In this document: in pieces, positions 53,882-64,000 of the stretch
Layout: the number at the start of each line of letters is the position of its first letter
Numbering within the stretch: the first letter of the stretch is position 1
From: Agelas oroides
Lineage: Eukaryota > Porifera > Demospongiae > Agelasida > Agelasidae
Reading direction: 5' to 3'
Length of the DNA stretch: 64,000 nt
Assembly: GCA_949130485.1 (NCBI GenBank)
Contig: OX422204.1
Location: 6,014,015-6,078,014, forward strand
Translations under genes and position numbers: made by a program
Notes under the pieces: model-generated
The model's database searches: none
What the model was told of the DNA's origin: nothing
The model's input: only the letters and a program-made list of their open reading frames with translations

Positions 53882-54649
53882 CTATCTGTCACTGCCTCCC
53901 CTTCCTACTCCCTCTTCACCTTCTCTTTCTATACTACCTTCCTCTTCACTTCCTCTCTCCTCGTTGCCTCCATCCTCACTGTCTTTCTCGTTGCTACCTC
54001 CATCCTCACTGTCTCTCTCCTCACTGCCATTAAGACCGATCCAATGTACATCAAAACCAGTGTAGGCTACATAATGGGAAGGAACCCAACCATTTTCACC
54101 ATCAAGGTCTGCCTCAATGTATCTAAGCACAGAGAATGGGTATCTTGATGGCATTCGTGCAATATTAATCAATCGGATGAATTCAGTTTCCCTTTCCGTC
54201 AGAAAAGCTCTTTCTCCAACATAAACCCTTCTTAAAGTTGATTTCAATGTCAGATGAAGTAAATAATGACCCAGAAATCTTGCAAGCTGGTTTGTTGATA
54301 ATGACTCACCAAAAGCAACCATCTCGATTGTTTCATTGTGACCTAGTGCTTGAGCAATATAAGCAATAGCCTCCTTACACATCCCCCGATTTTCGGAAAA
54401 GTCAATGAACTGTATATTTGTATTGTACCGTAGAGCACACGCAAACAGAGGATAGGAATAATGAAACTGAAAAAAGCCAGGAAACGAAACATACTTGATG
54501 TGCTTGCAGAAGGCAATTAGAAGAACGACATAGTATTCACTGTACATTTCAATAGTAAGCATGGCAGATACAGACACTGGAAATAGCAATGCTATGTGAT
54601 ATCGAAGGACCAAATTATCACGAGGAGTTTCTTGCCAATGCTTCAACAA
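53882..54649 (-). pseudogene. C-terminal part of receptor 1, separated by frameshift
   Basis: This frame continues receptor 1 after the shift near 54620. It reads LTIEMYSEYYVVLLIAFCKH, FFQFHYSYPLFACALRYN, then LRR-like blocks (IQFIDFSENRGMCKEAIAYI, ETIEMVAFGESLSTNQLARF), then YPFSVLRYIEADLDGENGWV, matching paralogue 2 block for block. It ends in an acidic tail of Glu/Asp/Gly/Ser repeats (EERDSEDGG, EKDSEDGG). Since about 230 codons are still open and conserved, the break is recent or a sequencing error. No start codon of its own is likely to be used. Confidence 0.75.
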
Positions 54650-56891
54650 TGCTCTTCATAGCTGCATAGTAGTGTGAAAATGCTGGTAAATGGAAGGAAA
54701 GTGTGATGTTCAAAGTAGAGACTAAATTTGTGTCTTTAATCAGTTGACAAATGCTACATATTTGCTCACATCGAAACTTAGCAGATACTTTAGAGAATGG
54801 TAAATAATAGAGTAAACTCAGTGATGGTTTGTGCAGTTCATTGTTCCAGACTTGCTTCACTTGGTTTACAAACACTTCAAACTGCTGAGGAATGAAGAGG
54901 CAATAATCAAATGTCAGTTCACAAGTATTTTTCTGGCAAAACCACCCAATGAAGTAACCAAGATGGGAGAAGTCTGTTGTACTAAACAGCTGAAACTGAA
55001 AGTTAAGACATATGTCAAGCTCATTTGATTTATTAAATTCCCTCAGAAAATGATGGTTATGTGTCACTTTCTGGCACAAATGACCAGCTTGAGCTTCAAA
55101 TACACAATTCACAAATAGTAGAAATGACAACAATTGTGTGTTGAACAATGAGGGATCAAGCAAGTACGGGTGAAGTGCAACACAACAACCTTCAAGAATA
55201 ATATTAAAGACTTTGCTGTTATTGAGTCCAACCAAGCCAACATAAAACTGCAAAACTGACTTTTGGTACCAGGATCTAGACTTTACAATTTCCTTAACAA
55301 TGCCAACCTGTTTTTCCCTGCCTAGTGTAGTTAGGTGCACAGCAGCTAAGAACTCCTGTAGAGTAGTGTGAAGAAAAGTCATTTCTTCATCTATTCCATA
55401 CCACTCTATTCGAGGACTGATCTCCATTAAACCAAAGGTTGAAAGGGCAAGCGAATGCTGCTTTTGAAAGCTAGGTATATCTGACCTTAAGAATACAGAT
55501 TTTGTGTTCATAATCCCATTAAATGCTATTTCGCAGATAGATTTGAAAGATTCAGCTGGTAAATCAGAGGGGAGTTCTGCAAAGCTCTTGAGAGAGGTGA
55601 TACCAAGCTTCCACCTCAACTGAAGGTTGTAAAGTAGGAGGTTCAAGACAAGGCATTTGAACAGCTCTGTCTGGGTATTGGGAAGGCCTGACTGGAACAG
55701 AAAGAAAAGACTTATCAATAAGACAACATTAATGGGGACCGTCAAGCAGAAGGCTTGAAGAGAGGTGTTGCTTTCAAGACTTGCAATAAGCTCTGAAGGA
55801 TCATGATCAGTGCGCTCCACACTTATTGTAATGATCTCATGCACCTTGTTGACAGTAAGCCCATTCATCCAGATTTCTTCTGAACTTTTGACCCTTAAGT
55901 ACGAAGCTTCTGGCCGTGTAGTCACTACAGTGGTGCATTTAGGAAGCGACGATCCAGGACTGTCTCGCCGAATGAAGCTGGCTACAAACGACTCCCTCTG
56001 TACCTCTTGTGGCATTTCATCCCATCCATCAAACCAGAAGCACACATCTTCCCTACTGCTAGCACTAATAGCCTGTGCAATAGCCTTCTTTTGCTCCTGA
56101 TCGGGGTCGGGAATGAGATCAGCTAGGCATGTGGCATGCTGTACTCGGGTGCTATGGAGTGGAATTGATAGGAAGAGAGAAAACTGCTTGAATAACTCCC
56201 TCTTAGCCCATTGTTGGCTAGTATGCCACATGAGAGTAGTTTTGCCTGATCCTGGCAAACCTTTGATAACCAGGCTACTACCAGCACTACTGAGGAGCTG
56301 TGGAAGGTGAACCCCCTGTTCAAGTTCTTCGCCATCATTTCCATGCTGCAGTGCAGATTCCTCAATCAATGGTACGAAAGGTGAGGAGTAACTAGTACGC
56401 AATGAACCCAGCCTACCTCTTTTTCTTGGTTGCCTACTGAGAGGCAGTGCACAGTAACTGCTCATCACTGGCCACTGGTTAAACAGCATACCAGGCTGAG
56501 GTAACTGATTGTAGTTCATTTCAAGAAACTCCCGGTAGTTACTAAGCACATCCCCAGGTCCACCACTGGGAATCTCCTCAGGATTGAGCAGTATCTCTCG
56601 GCTCACTTTCTCTACCAATTCCATCTTGCCCATCCTTGTGAACACCCTTACCAGCTGACGGTATGTGGCAGTCTTTGAGCACTTAGCTTTCCATCTACGA
56701 AGAGCAACAAGCTTTTGGGCAGCATAGCTGGGATTGTCCCTCTTGACCTCCTCCTCCTCCGCTTCCGTCAATCCCCAAAACGGAGCGAGCTCTTCCCAAG
56801 ACACAACGTTTCGGGAAAGCCTGGCTAGGTCAGAATCCGGCCATGTGGAATCAAGGACTTCATCAGGCATACCAGCGTAAAAATCAGACAT
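54618..56891 (-). CDS. Death-NACHT receptor 1 (NLR-like), truncated by frameshift
   Basis: ATG at 56891; 757 codons to a TGA at 54618. Residues 25-100 are a Death-fold domain (WEELAPFWGLTEAEEEEVKR, LVALRRWKAK, ATYRQLVRVF). The NACHT ATPase has Walker A GLPGSGKTTL at 211-220 and Walker B VCFWFDGWDE at 283-292, a sensor region TVVTTRPEASYL at about 325, then winged-helix and helical parts (TFLHTTLQEFLAAVHL). A long alpha-helical/LRR-like C-terminus follows and stops at EALARNSS. Compared with paralogue 2, two bases are missing immediately after this point, so the last ~230 residues lie in another frame. NLRs sense intracellular danger or microbes, and Death domains recruit signalling partners; sponge genomes are known to hold large NLR sets. 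Single-exon as far as visible. Confidence 0.85.
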   Translation of the reverse strand: MSDFYAGMPDEVLDSTWPDSDLARLSRNVVSWEELAPFWGLTEAEEEEVKRDNPSYAAQKLVALRRWKAKCSKTATYRQLVRVFTRMGKMELVEKVSREILLNPEEIPSGGPGDVLSNYREFLEMNYNQLPQPGMLFNQWPVMSSYCALPLSRQPRKRGRLGSLRTSYSSPFVPLIEESALQHGNDGEELEQGVHLPQLLSSAGSSLVIKGLPGSGKTTLMWHTSQQWAKRELFKQFSLFLSIPLHSTRVQHATCLADLIPDPDQEQKKAIAQAISASSREDVCFWFDGWDEMPQEVQRESFVASFIRRDSPGSSLPKCTTVVTTRPEASYLRVKSSEEIWMNGLTVNKVHEIITISVERTDHDPSELIASLESNTSLQAFCLTVPINVVLLISLFFLFQSGLPNTQTELFKCLVLNLLLYNLQLRWKLGITSLKSFAELPSDLPAESFKSICEIAFNGIMNTKSVFLRSDIPSFQKQHSLALSTFGLMEISPRIEWYGIDEEMTFLHTTLQEFLAAVHLTTLGREKQVGIVKEIVKSRSWYQKSVLQFYVGLVGLNNSKVFNIILEGCCVALHPYLLDPSLFNTQLLSFLLFVNCVFEAQAGHLCQKVTHNHHFLREFNKSNELDICLNFQFQLFSTTDFSHLGYFIGWFCQKNTCELTFDYCLFIPQQFEVFVNQVKQVWNNELHKPSLSLLYYLPFSKVSAKFRCEQICSICQLIKDTNLVSTLNITLSFHLPAFSHYYAAMKSIVEALARNSS

Positions 56892-57610
56892 TTTCGCCTT
56901 TTAACATAATTATATAGTATGAATCAGCTTATTTTTGGATTCAAGTTTTCTAAAAGGTATGCGCATGACATATTAAATTTTTGCGCGCAAATTTTGAGTG
57001 CAGACTGGCAGTTATGGAGGATATGCACAAAGAATCCACCCCCTTCTTCAAACAGAATCTCTCAACTGGTTACTGAAGGAATAACAAGCACAAACTTGAG
57101 GTCAGAAGATTACTGAGGTTTTATGTAACTAACACTCTGCAAAGAGTTGGGCTACCAGGCAAAACAAAGTGACCGTGCACTGTATCCTACCACCACTGAC
57201 ATACGAAACATGTGCATGTGTACAGTGCAAAAGAATTGAGCAAACTTGACCAAGAAAACACTCGCTTGAAAATTGATCAGTGGCATGATGCCTCAGAATT
57301 TTGTCGACTGCAGTCAACAAATTCTGAGGCATCATACTTTTTCCGGCCTTCCGGCACAAAATGTTTTACAAGCACCACATTCTTTGAATTAGCATATATA
57401 GGAAGGACAGTCACGCAATTGTAGTAACCAAATGATTGGCTAAAACAGCAATTTTGTATTTACAGGGATATATGCTGCATGGAGCATCCTACCAAATGAA
57501 TGTGCAAATGGGAATTGTTTCACAATTACATTATAACACTACTTCCATATCCTGCATTCTGCCAATCCAAAGAAATTGGTGGACACAGATCAAGCAATAG
57601 TAGCTAATGA
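56892..57610. other. 5' flank of receptor 1 with hairpin
   Basis: No gene is supported. A perfect 16-bp inverted repeat tgatgcctcagaattt (57287-57302) pairs with aaattctgaggcatca (57319-57334), with further symmetry in the loop (gactgcagtc). The sequence at 57370-57455 is an inverted copy of 61581-61665, so related repeats flank the TTAA element on both sides. Confidence 0.6.
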
Positions 57611-58361
57611 TTAAAGGGAGGGTGACATGAAAAAATATTTTATTGGCTATTCTTGAACCTTGGGTTGAGTACTGTTCGCATAATTGTTTGGAGAATTTTT
57701 TACTCAACAAGTTTCTGCAGAAAACGAGGTTAGTTTTCACTGCTAATTGCATGCGTTGTAGCTCCATCCGGTTTTGATGTAAGGAGGGCGTGGTTACAAC
57801 GTGACTTCAGAAAAGGAACGTTGAACGCAAACCTCGAGCGTTAAATCATAGATAATACATACCGTAGGCTGCTGATATATAATCTGGAGATTTATAATGC
57901 TGTCACTCTTTTCGTTTTGCCCAAAATCAGGCAAGATTGAATTTTCGGGGTACTTACTTTGTGTGAGATTATTTCCGGACATAGTTGTCTATAGACCAAG
58001 TAACTGTTACGACTGTGTACTATACTAGAACGTACACTGGGAGAAAATATAATTGTCAGTATCGTTTGCAGGTTAAAAAAAGGTGTAAAATCTCGCATGA
58101 CTCGCGCATGATAGTACCGTCGCGCGTCTACATTGTAGCTGCATTCTCCAGACTGAGCAGCATGAGCGCGAAGTAGCATGAAATCAAACTTCCTGTAACC
58201 TTCTAGCTGTAGAGTATGTACCTTGTCCATTCTATTCTCTGTTCCAGCTGCTGCCATACCGCTCAACTGAGCTAAAATGATACGGACATCCGTATACTTC
58301 TCCGTTTCATCCGTGGCAAGGAATGTTTCCGTAGAAATTTTAGTATGCGGACGTGTTATAT

Positions 58362-58684
58362 TAGTCTCGTCCCCAGACCCCACCCTCTCACAAGGAGAAA
58401 CGGTCTGGTGAGCCAAGTCGAATTTCTTGGGCTAGCGCACGCTTTTGCGACATTGTAACCTAGCAACGATCAAAACATTTTGCGGCCAACCCGCTCAAAA
58501 AAGGTACGGATACTCGAATAGATATGAACAAATTTTACTGTTGTAAGGGAAGTGCTACGTAATAATTACCGATCTCGCAATCTCATTGGTCATTACCCGT
58601 TTTGGGTAATAAGCCCAAGAAATTCGACTTCGTTCACCAGACCGTTTCTCGCCGGGAGGCGCGCGCGGGCGGGGCACGAGACTA
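58362..58684. mobile_element. TAGYCTCGT-family element with 9-bp duplication GTGTTATAT
   Basis: Left end TAGTCTCGTCCCCAGACC and right end GGCGGGGCACGAGACTA are inverted, with exact 9-bp duplications gtgttatat at 58353-58361 and 58685-58693. Longer internal symmetry is visible: gagccaagtcgaatttcttgg (58410 onward) pairs with ccaagaaattcgacttcgttc (58615 onward). Confidence 0.93.
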
Positions 58685-58744
58685 GTGTTATATCCACCTA
58701 CGGGTATATATTATTTATGGTTAAATAGAGAGCAGTCGGCTACC

Positions 58745-58960
58745 TAGTCTCGTGCCCAGACCCCACCTAGCCTCGTCCCCAGGCCCCACCCAAAAATCGG
58801 GAAAGGGGCCTGGTGTTACTTGCAAAAATTCCCGTATGTGCTGTGTCAGCAGTCTTCGTTTGGACTGGAATCACGTTCGTCCATTACCAATTACTAAATT
58901 CTTGACACGTGAAAGTAGTAGACTCATTCCAAGACCATTTGAAAAGGGATTCACTTTGTT
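58745..58960. mobile_element. Two stacked left ends of the TAGYCTCGT family (truncated)
   Basis: TAGTCTCGTGCCCAGACC at 58745 is followed at 58768 by TAGCCTCGTCCCCAGGCC. The second continues with sequence found in the 1469-2176 element (aaaattcccgtatgtgctgt, cagtcttcgtttgga, caattactaaattcttg, gactcattccaagacca). Matching right ends were not found, so one copy probably inserted into or beside another and both decayed. Another lone end is at 59890 (gtctcgtgcccaaaccc). Confidence 0.6.
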
Positions 58961-60441
58961 CACCGACTCTGAGGACAGAAGGCACATGATTACCACGTGA
59001 CAGAACATGCTGATGCGCGCATTCGCGCGCCGAACTGAACTTTTGCTGGCACTGGCAGTGTACAGGCTATACGCATGCCAATATGTAGGGTTTGGCTTTG
59101 CAGAACGAAGTCTTCATGCAAGCTAAAACAAATGGAAATCACAGCCAATGTAGAAGAAAAGTACTAAACTCTCTGATAAAGTAAAATATACATAAGATTC
59201 ACTGAAATGAAGTCATGCAAAATTTTAGATGCATATCTAGCTGAAGATGAGAACAGTGACACAAGCAAGGTGCTACTATGTCTGGAAATTTGGTAGAGAT
59301 CTGTGACAGTCTGGATCTTTGTGTTTTGCATCTAAAGAGAACAATGGGAATAGTAAACATCACATTAATGGATTAATGAGAATGAAATTCCTAGCATTCA
59401 GCAATGACATAATACGCACTGGCCCATGGTGATCATGCGACATTGACAATGTGCTGTACGATATTCCAAGAGCAACAACCATGAATACAAGCTACAACTA
59501 CTGCTCTATGGACGAAGTCAATGTGGGCACATGGATTTTTCAACAAAACTGAACTGAGCCGCCTGGCTAGTCAAAATTGCTTCTCATGAACAACTGACCA
59601 TTAAACTAGCAATGTACAGGTCTAGCCTGTCAGATGGCTTCAGCACAGTTGAAAACTGAATGCACTCATCATGACATTCATAGAACCACTCCTATTTGTA
59701 GCAATAATTCACAATTCTTGCCCTTGGAATGTCATCACAGCACATTAATTATTGCCACTACGATGTGACGTCATGTCTCCCTCCTCACAGATAAGGGTCT
59801 GGTGACTTGATGAGCTTTCGTGTGCTGAGTGCGGCCAATCCGACAGATAGCTGTAAATCACTCAGCTACTTAATTTTGTTGTCTACCAGTCTCGTGCCCA
59901 AACCCAACCAATAGAGAAAGGGTCTTGTGACAAAAGCCATAATCCGTGTGCTGAAGCTTTGTAATTTAGATGATAAATGCTTTGTGTTGAAGAATCGCAA
60001 GTTTTTAGCAGCACAATTGAAGTACTGTTACTTGCTCCTGCATTATATTTACAAGCCAGACCCACTCTGAGTGCATTCCACAAACACATAAACCCTCTGA
60101 GAAGCCACCTGACCCTTCCCTGTGCATGACACTGAACACAATCTGTGCTGTGGTTGGTTTGGTCTGGCTTACATGATCCTCAGCCAAGGTATAAAGTTAA
60201 TGACACCCACCTAGGAGTTATTCCAGCTCCTTGGGGAGAAAATGGCAATCCCAACAAACTTTGCATTGTTGATAAACAATTTAGTAGCTTCCATGTAGCT
60301 TCTTCTGATCTAAACTAAGGCCATACTTCATCCAAACATCATCCCAAACAGTAAATGGAAAAATTGCTTCAATTCTGCTGATCTGTTGGCATCAAAGTTT
60401 GCATGGCCAAGATGCTTGAGCACTTCAAGCTGGAGTATGTA

Positions 60442-60506
60442 GCCTGCCAGTGGCACACATGTAACTTTATAAAATCATTGTACATACATGTGTGCCACTA
60501 GCAGGC
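60442..60506. repeat. Hairpin with 22-bp arms
   Basis: The 22-base arm starting gcctgccagtggcacacatg (60442-60463) and its reverse complement at 60485-60506 (one mismatch) are separated by a 21-nt AT-rich loop. It is possibly a fold-back repeat; an RNA role is not shown. Confidence 0.8.
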
Positions 60507-60956
60507 ACAGACCCCATTGCAGGGGCATTTTAGACTAGCTTTACATAAATTTCGCCCTCACCTTGCTTTTCTGTGTGCGGACACGCCAACTTACATGCAC
60601 TGCAGTCTGCACGCACTGCACTCCATGATCCATCGAGTAATGCATTACGTAATCACAGCGCACGTGCCTGACCTCAGAATCGGTGAACAAACCTGTCGGG
60701 ACTCATGGTAGCAGACTGCTCTCTATTTAACGCTCGAGGTTTGCGTTCAACGTTCCTTTTCTGACGTCACGTTGTAACCACGCCCTCCTTACACCAAAAC
60801 CGGATGGAGCTACAACGCATGCAATTAGCAGTGAAAACTAACCTCGTTTTCTGCAGAAACTTGTTGAGCAAAAAATCTCCAAACAATTATGCGAACAGTA
60901 CTCAACCCAAGGTTCAAGAATAGCCAATTTTTCATGTCTTGCACCCCTCCCTTTAA

Positions 60957-62183
60957 ACAGTACAACAACAACTTGAGTGATGATACCCACGTTGCCCATT
61001 GATTACTGCCATGCAATTACTGCTGTGATGGTTACTGAGCTTGGTTTTGGATAGCTACCTCTCAGTGTCAACACTACTCTAACTTTGCTGATTCCATTTA
61101 ATTTGCTATAGCTGGAGTGAAACTTGTAGTCATAATGATCGTGGTCAACCTTACAGTTCCCATGGAAACAAATAATTGATGGGCTAATCTTAATTTCAAG
61201 CAAAGATTCCATCAACAAACCATATATACAACCTTCTTCACCTCAAATAACTATCACTACTGGACTTTGGGATCTTGAGGAATGCATGGGTATGGTAGAA
61301 ATGAGGTCAAACAGATCTTCTAAAATACACAGCCAAAAAACAACAAAACAAACAAACAAATCTAGACTTATTAGAAGTAACTTCTAATGACTTTTAATTC
61401 AAGAAAACAATTTGAAAGCATTCCATGTTCTATGAACTTATGATATTGTACTATATAATTATGATTAGGTGTGGGGTTTTTTGTACCTGGTTTTCTAAAG
61501 ATGTTTATGCTCCATGCAGCTTTTGTTTGCATGCGTTTTTCTTCTTTACTCTTTTTATCACCAAGTTAGTTGAAACAAAATTGTTGTTTTAGCAAACTAT
61601 TTGGTTACTACAATTGCGTGACTACCCTTCCAATGCTAATTCAAAGAATGTAGTGCTGTTCAAACGTTTTGTGGGAGGCTAGTAAAGTTTATTCAAGCAT
61701 CAACTCCCACTGCATGAATTCTTTCCAGCACTGCATTCATTAAATTTGCATAGTAAGATTAACTAGTCATGCAATTGTAGTATCCATGCAAATACTGTGC
61801 TAAAACAACACAACTTTGTTTTTGCTGATATAAAATTCAACTTTACAAAAAACACAAATGGTGAAAAGCAATGTATCGAGAAGAGTTATACTGGGATCTT
61901 TCACACAGAAGACATCTGTCTTTCAATTGTTGCAGGGTGATATCTGTCCCATGTGGTAGATTGAGTGATGATCTGTTGCCATGAATGTCATAGACTAATC
62001 GCCCAATGACTAGGCATTATACACATGTTTAATTACACTGAGGCACTTGCAATAAACAAAGCTGGTAGCACACATGAGCAAACGCAATGCAAAAGTACAA
62101 TTTGTAAAACAAATTACATTGAAGTCATTAAACATAATTGTGCATATTCCAGTTTGGATGAGTTTAGGAAACAAAGTTCTAAT
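60957..62183. other. Intergenic stretch with fold-back repeat
   Basis: No gene is supported. At 61581-61624 and 61764-61812 two arms (ttgttgttttagcaaac..., tagtcatgcaattgtagta...) are inverted and partly complementary, forming a degenerate fold-back of about 230 bp; the same unit appears singly at 57370-57455. A purine-rich aaacaaacaaacaaa run lies at 61345-61360. Confidence 0.5.
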
Positions 62184-64000
62184 TCAGTTGTAACCATCAC
62201 TACCTTCGTCTGAACAGGTTTGAAAATGTGAAACCCAGTCTCCAAAATATAGAGCTGAGTCTCCATCTGAATCACTGTGCTTATCTGATTCATTGCTACT
62301 TTCACCACTTGCATGATTTTCGTTCTCAAAATGTGAAACACAGTCTCCAAAATATGAATCTGAATCACTGTACTCATCTGATGCATAGCTACCTTCATCA
62401 CAGGTCCTATCAAGACCAACCCTATGCGCACCAAAACCAGTGTAGACTATATAATGGGAAGGAATCCACCCATCTGCCTCAATGTATCTAATCACAGAGA
62501 ATGGGTGTTCTGATAACTGCTGTCCTGATAACATTCGTATTAAATGAACCATTCCGATGACTTCTTCTCTTGGAATTGCATTGGATCCCACAACAACAGA
62601 TTTTAAACCTGACCTGACAGGTTGCTGAAGTGCAAAATGGCACAGAAATACATCGAGTTCTTTTGTAGATATCCAAACACCAAAGATAATTATCTTCACC
62701 GTTTCATTGCAAGCTAGTGCTTCAGCAATATTAGCAATGGCCTTCTCATTCATCATCTGGTTTCTCGATAGATCGATCTCTTGTATATTAGTATTGTACC
62801 GTAGAGCACAGGCAAAATGAGGATAGGAATAATGAAACTGAAAGAAGTCATAAAATGCAACTTTCTTGATGTGCTTGCAGAAGGTAATGAGAAGAATTGC
62901 ATAGTATTCACTGTACATTTCAACAGTAAGCGTGTCGGACACAGATGCTGAATACAGAAATATTACGTCATAGTTAAGGGTCAAATTGCTGCAAGAGGAA
63001 TTTCTTGCCAATGCTTCGATAATGCTCTTCATAGCTGCATGGTAGTGGGTAAACTTTGGTGAACGAATGGAATGGAAGGAAAGTGTGATGTTGAAATGAG
63101 TAACCAAATTTGTGTCTTTTATGAGTTGACAAACACTACGTACCTGCTCATATCGAAACTTACCCATTTTTTTAAAGAATGGTAAATCAGAATAGTGTAA
63201 GCTCAATGATGGCCTGTGAAGTTCATTGTTCCAAACTTGTTTCACTTGGTTTACAAACAGGTCATACTGCTGAGGAGTGATGTAGCAACTATCGAATTTC
63301 AGTTCACAAGTGTTTTGTTGACAAAACCATCCAATGAAGTATCCAAAATGGGAGAAGTCTGATGTAGTGAATCGTGTGTGACTGAAACTAAGACATATGT
63401 CAAAGTCATTTGATTTAAATCTATTTAAAAAATGATGGTTATGTGTCACTTTTTGACACAGATGACCTGATTGAGCCTCAAATATGCAATTCACAAATGT
63501 CACAAAGGATGACAAACCTGACTCGTCTCGATTATGTAGTCCCATTGGATTCAGAGTAGTACAACACCTTTCAAGAATCGTATTAAAACTGTTTTTGAAT
63601 CCAGTCAGACCAACATAAAACTGCAGAATGGACTTTTGATGCCAAGACTCAGAATTTACAATTTTCTTAGCAATTCTTGCCTGTTCTTTATTCTCTAGTG
63701 TAGTGAGGTGCACAGCAGCTAAGAACTCCTGTAGAGTTGTATGAAGAAAAGTCAATTCTTCTTCTACTCCATACCACTCTATTTGAGGACTGATCTCCAT
63801 TAAACCAAAGGTTGAAAGGGCAAGTGAATGCTGCTTTTGAAGACTAGGAATATCTGACCTAACAAAAACACATTTTTCACTCATAATCCCATTAAATGCT
63901 ATTTCACAGATAGATTTGAAAGATTCAGCTGGTAATTCAGGCAGTTCTACAAAGCTCTTGAGAGAGGTGATACCAAGCTTCCACCTCAACTGAAGGTTGT
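62184..64000 (-). CDS. NLR-like receptor 2, C-terminal half (runs off right edge)
   Basis: An uninterrupted frame from the right edge to a stop at 62184 (about 605 codons) is homologous along its length to receptor 1 from LQLRWKLGITSLKSF onward, so Death and NACHT parts should lie beyond 64000. It includes TFLHTTLQEFLAAVHLTTLE, HLCQKVTHNHHFLNRF, EALARNSSCSNLTLNYDV (the junction broken in receptor 1), LRR-like blocks (IQEIDLSRNQMMNEKAIANI) and HPFSVIRYIEADGWIPSHYI. It ends in an acidic tail with two repeats of YFGD.VSHF and many Ser/Asp residues. Same strand and order as receptor 1, hence a tandem duplicate. It supplies the intact reference for the frameshift in receptor 1. Confidence 0.82.
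   Translation of the reverse strand, partial: NLQLRWKLGITSLKSFVELPELPAESFKSICEIAFNGIMSEKCVFVRSDIPSLQKQHSLALSTFGLMEISPQIEWYGVEEELTFLHTTLQEFLAAVHLTTLENKEQARIAKKIVNSESWHQKSILQFYVGLTGFKNSFNTILERCCTTLNPMGLHNRDESGLSSFVTFVNCIFEAQSGHLCQKVTHNHHFLNRFKSNDFDICLSFSHTRFTTSDFSHFGYFIGWFCQQNTCELKFDSCYITPQQYDLFVNQVKQVWNNELHRPSLSLHYSDLPFFKKMGKFRYEQVRSVCQLIKDTNLVTHFNITLSFHSIRSPKFTHYHAAMKSIIEALARNSSCSNLTLNYDVIFLYSASVSDTLTVEMYSEYYAILLITFCKHIKKVAFYDFFQFHYSYPHFACALRYNTNIQEIDLSRNQMMNEKAIANIAEALACNETVKIIIFGVWISTKELDVFLCHFALQQPVRSGLKSVVVGSNAIPREEVIGMVHLIRMLSGQQLSEHPFSVIRYIEADGWIPSHYIVYTGFGAHRVGLDRTCDEGSYASDEYSDSDSYFGDCVSHFENENHASGESSNESDKHSDSDGDSALYFGDWVSHFQTCSDEGSDGYN

Larger units (their letters stand above)
57611..60956. 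mobile_element. TTAA-flanked element with ~235-bp terminal inverted repeats
   Basis: The arm 57611-57846 (starting TTAAAGGGAGGG) is the reverse complement of 60725-60956 (ending CCCTCCCTTTAA) with a few small indels; both arms include gaacgttgaacgcaaacctc and tgcagaaaacgaggttag. TTAA at both outer edges fits a piggyBac/Kolobok-type target. The interior contains the TAGYCTCGT element at 58362-58684 and further fragments of that family at 58745-58950, a hairpin at 60442-60506, and no recognisable transposase. Confidence 0.75.

Overview
The window looks like a metazoan genome, most probably a demosponge. Genes have GT..AG introns and dispersed exons, and intergenic DNA is crowded with short inverted-repeat transposons. 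The gene set (perforin-2/MPEG1, a CD225/IFITM-like dispanin, Death-NACHT receptors, and a secreted IgGFc-binding/AMOP/VWD/EGF mosaic protein ending in a Cys-rich domain I associate with sponge proteins) fits a sponge. The species is not determined; no tRNA, rRNA, CRISPR array or bacterial operon was seen.

Layout. 1-1350 (-): 5' part of an MPEG1-like gene running off the left edge. 3966-4589 (-): terminal exon of a glycine-zipper protein. 6.5-7.3 kb: two MITEs. 7.9-13.1 kb (+): apparently full-length non-LTR retrotransposon with two intact overlapping ORFs. 14.2-14.9 kb: a hAT-like MITE. 15.2-24.3 and 26.1-30.8 kb: a segmental duplication holding two three-exon dispanin/IFITM-like genes, the first intact and the second carrying a 2-nt insertion; the first contains a 4-kb hAT-like insertion with nested elements. 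24.25-25.78 kb: a TTCGAA-rich satellite. 33.4-52.2 kb (+): a 16-exon gene reconstructed here for a secreted mosaic protein of 1918 aa. 53.9-56.9 kb (-) and 62.2 kb to the right edge (-): two tandem Death-NACHT receptor paralogues, the first split by a frameshift. Between them lies a 3.35-kb TTAA-flanked element with 230-bp terminal inverted repeats.

Working together. At least four loci here belong to families used in innate immunity elsewhere: pore-forming MPEG1, membrane CD225/IFITM-like proteins, a secreted multidomain surface or mucus-type protein with a possible lysozyme-like head, and NACHT receptors. Whether they cooperate is inference from proximity only. The clearest novelties are the architecture of the mosaic protein, the intact/broken dispanin pair whose paralogous introns give empty sites for several transposon insertions, and a family of TAGYCTCGT-ended elements making exact 9-bp target duplications at five loci.
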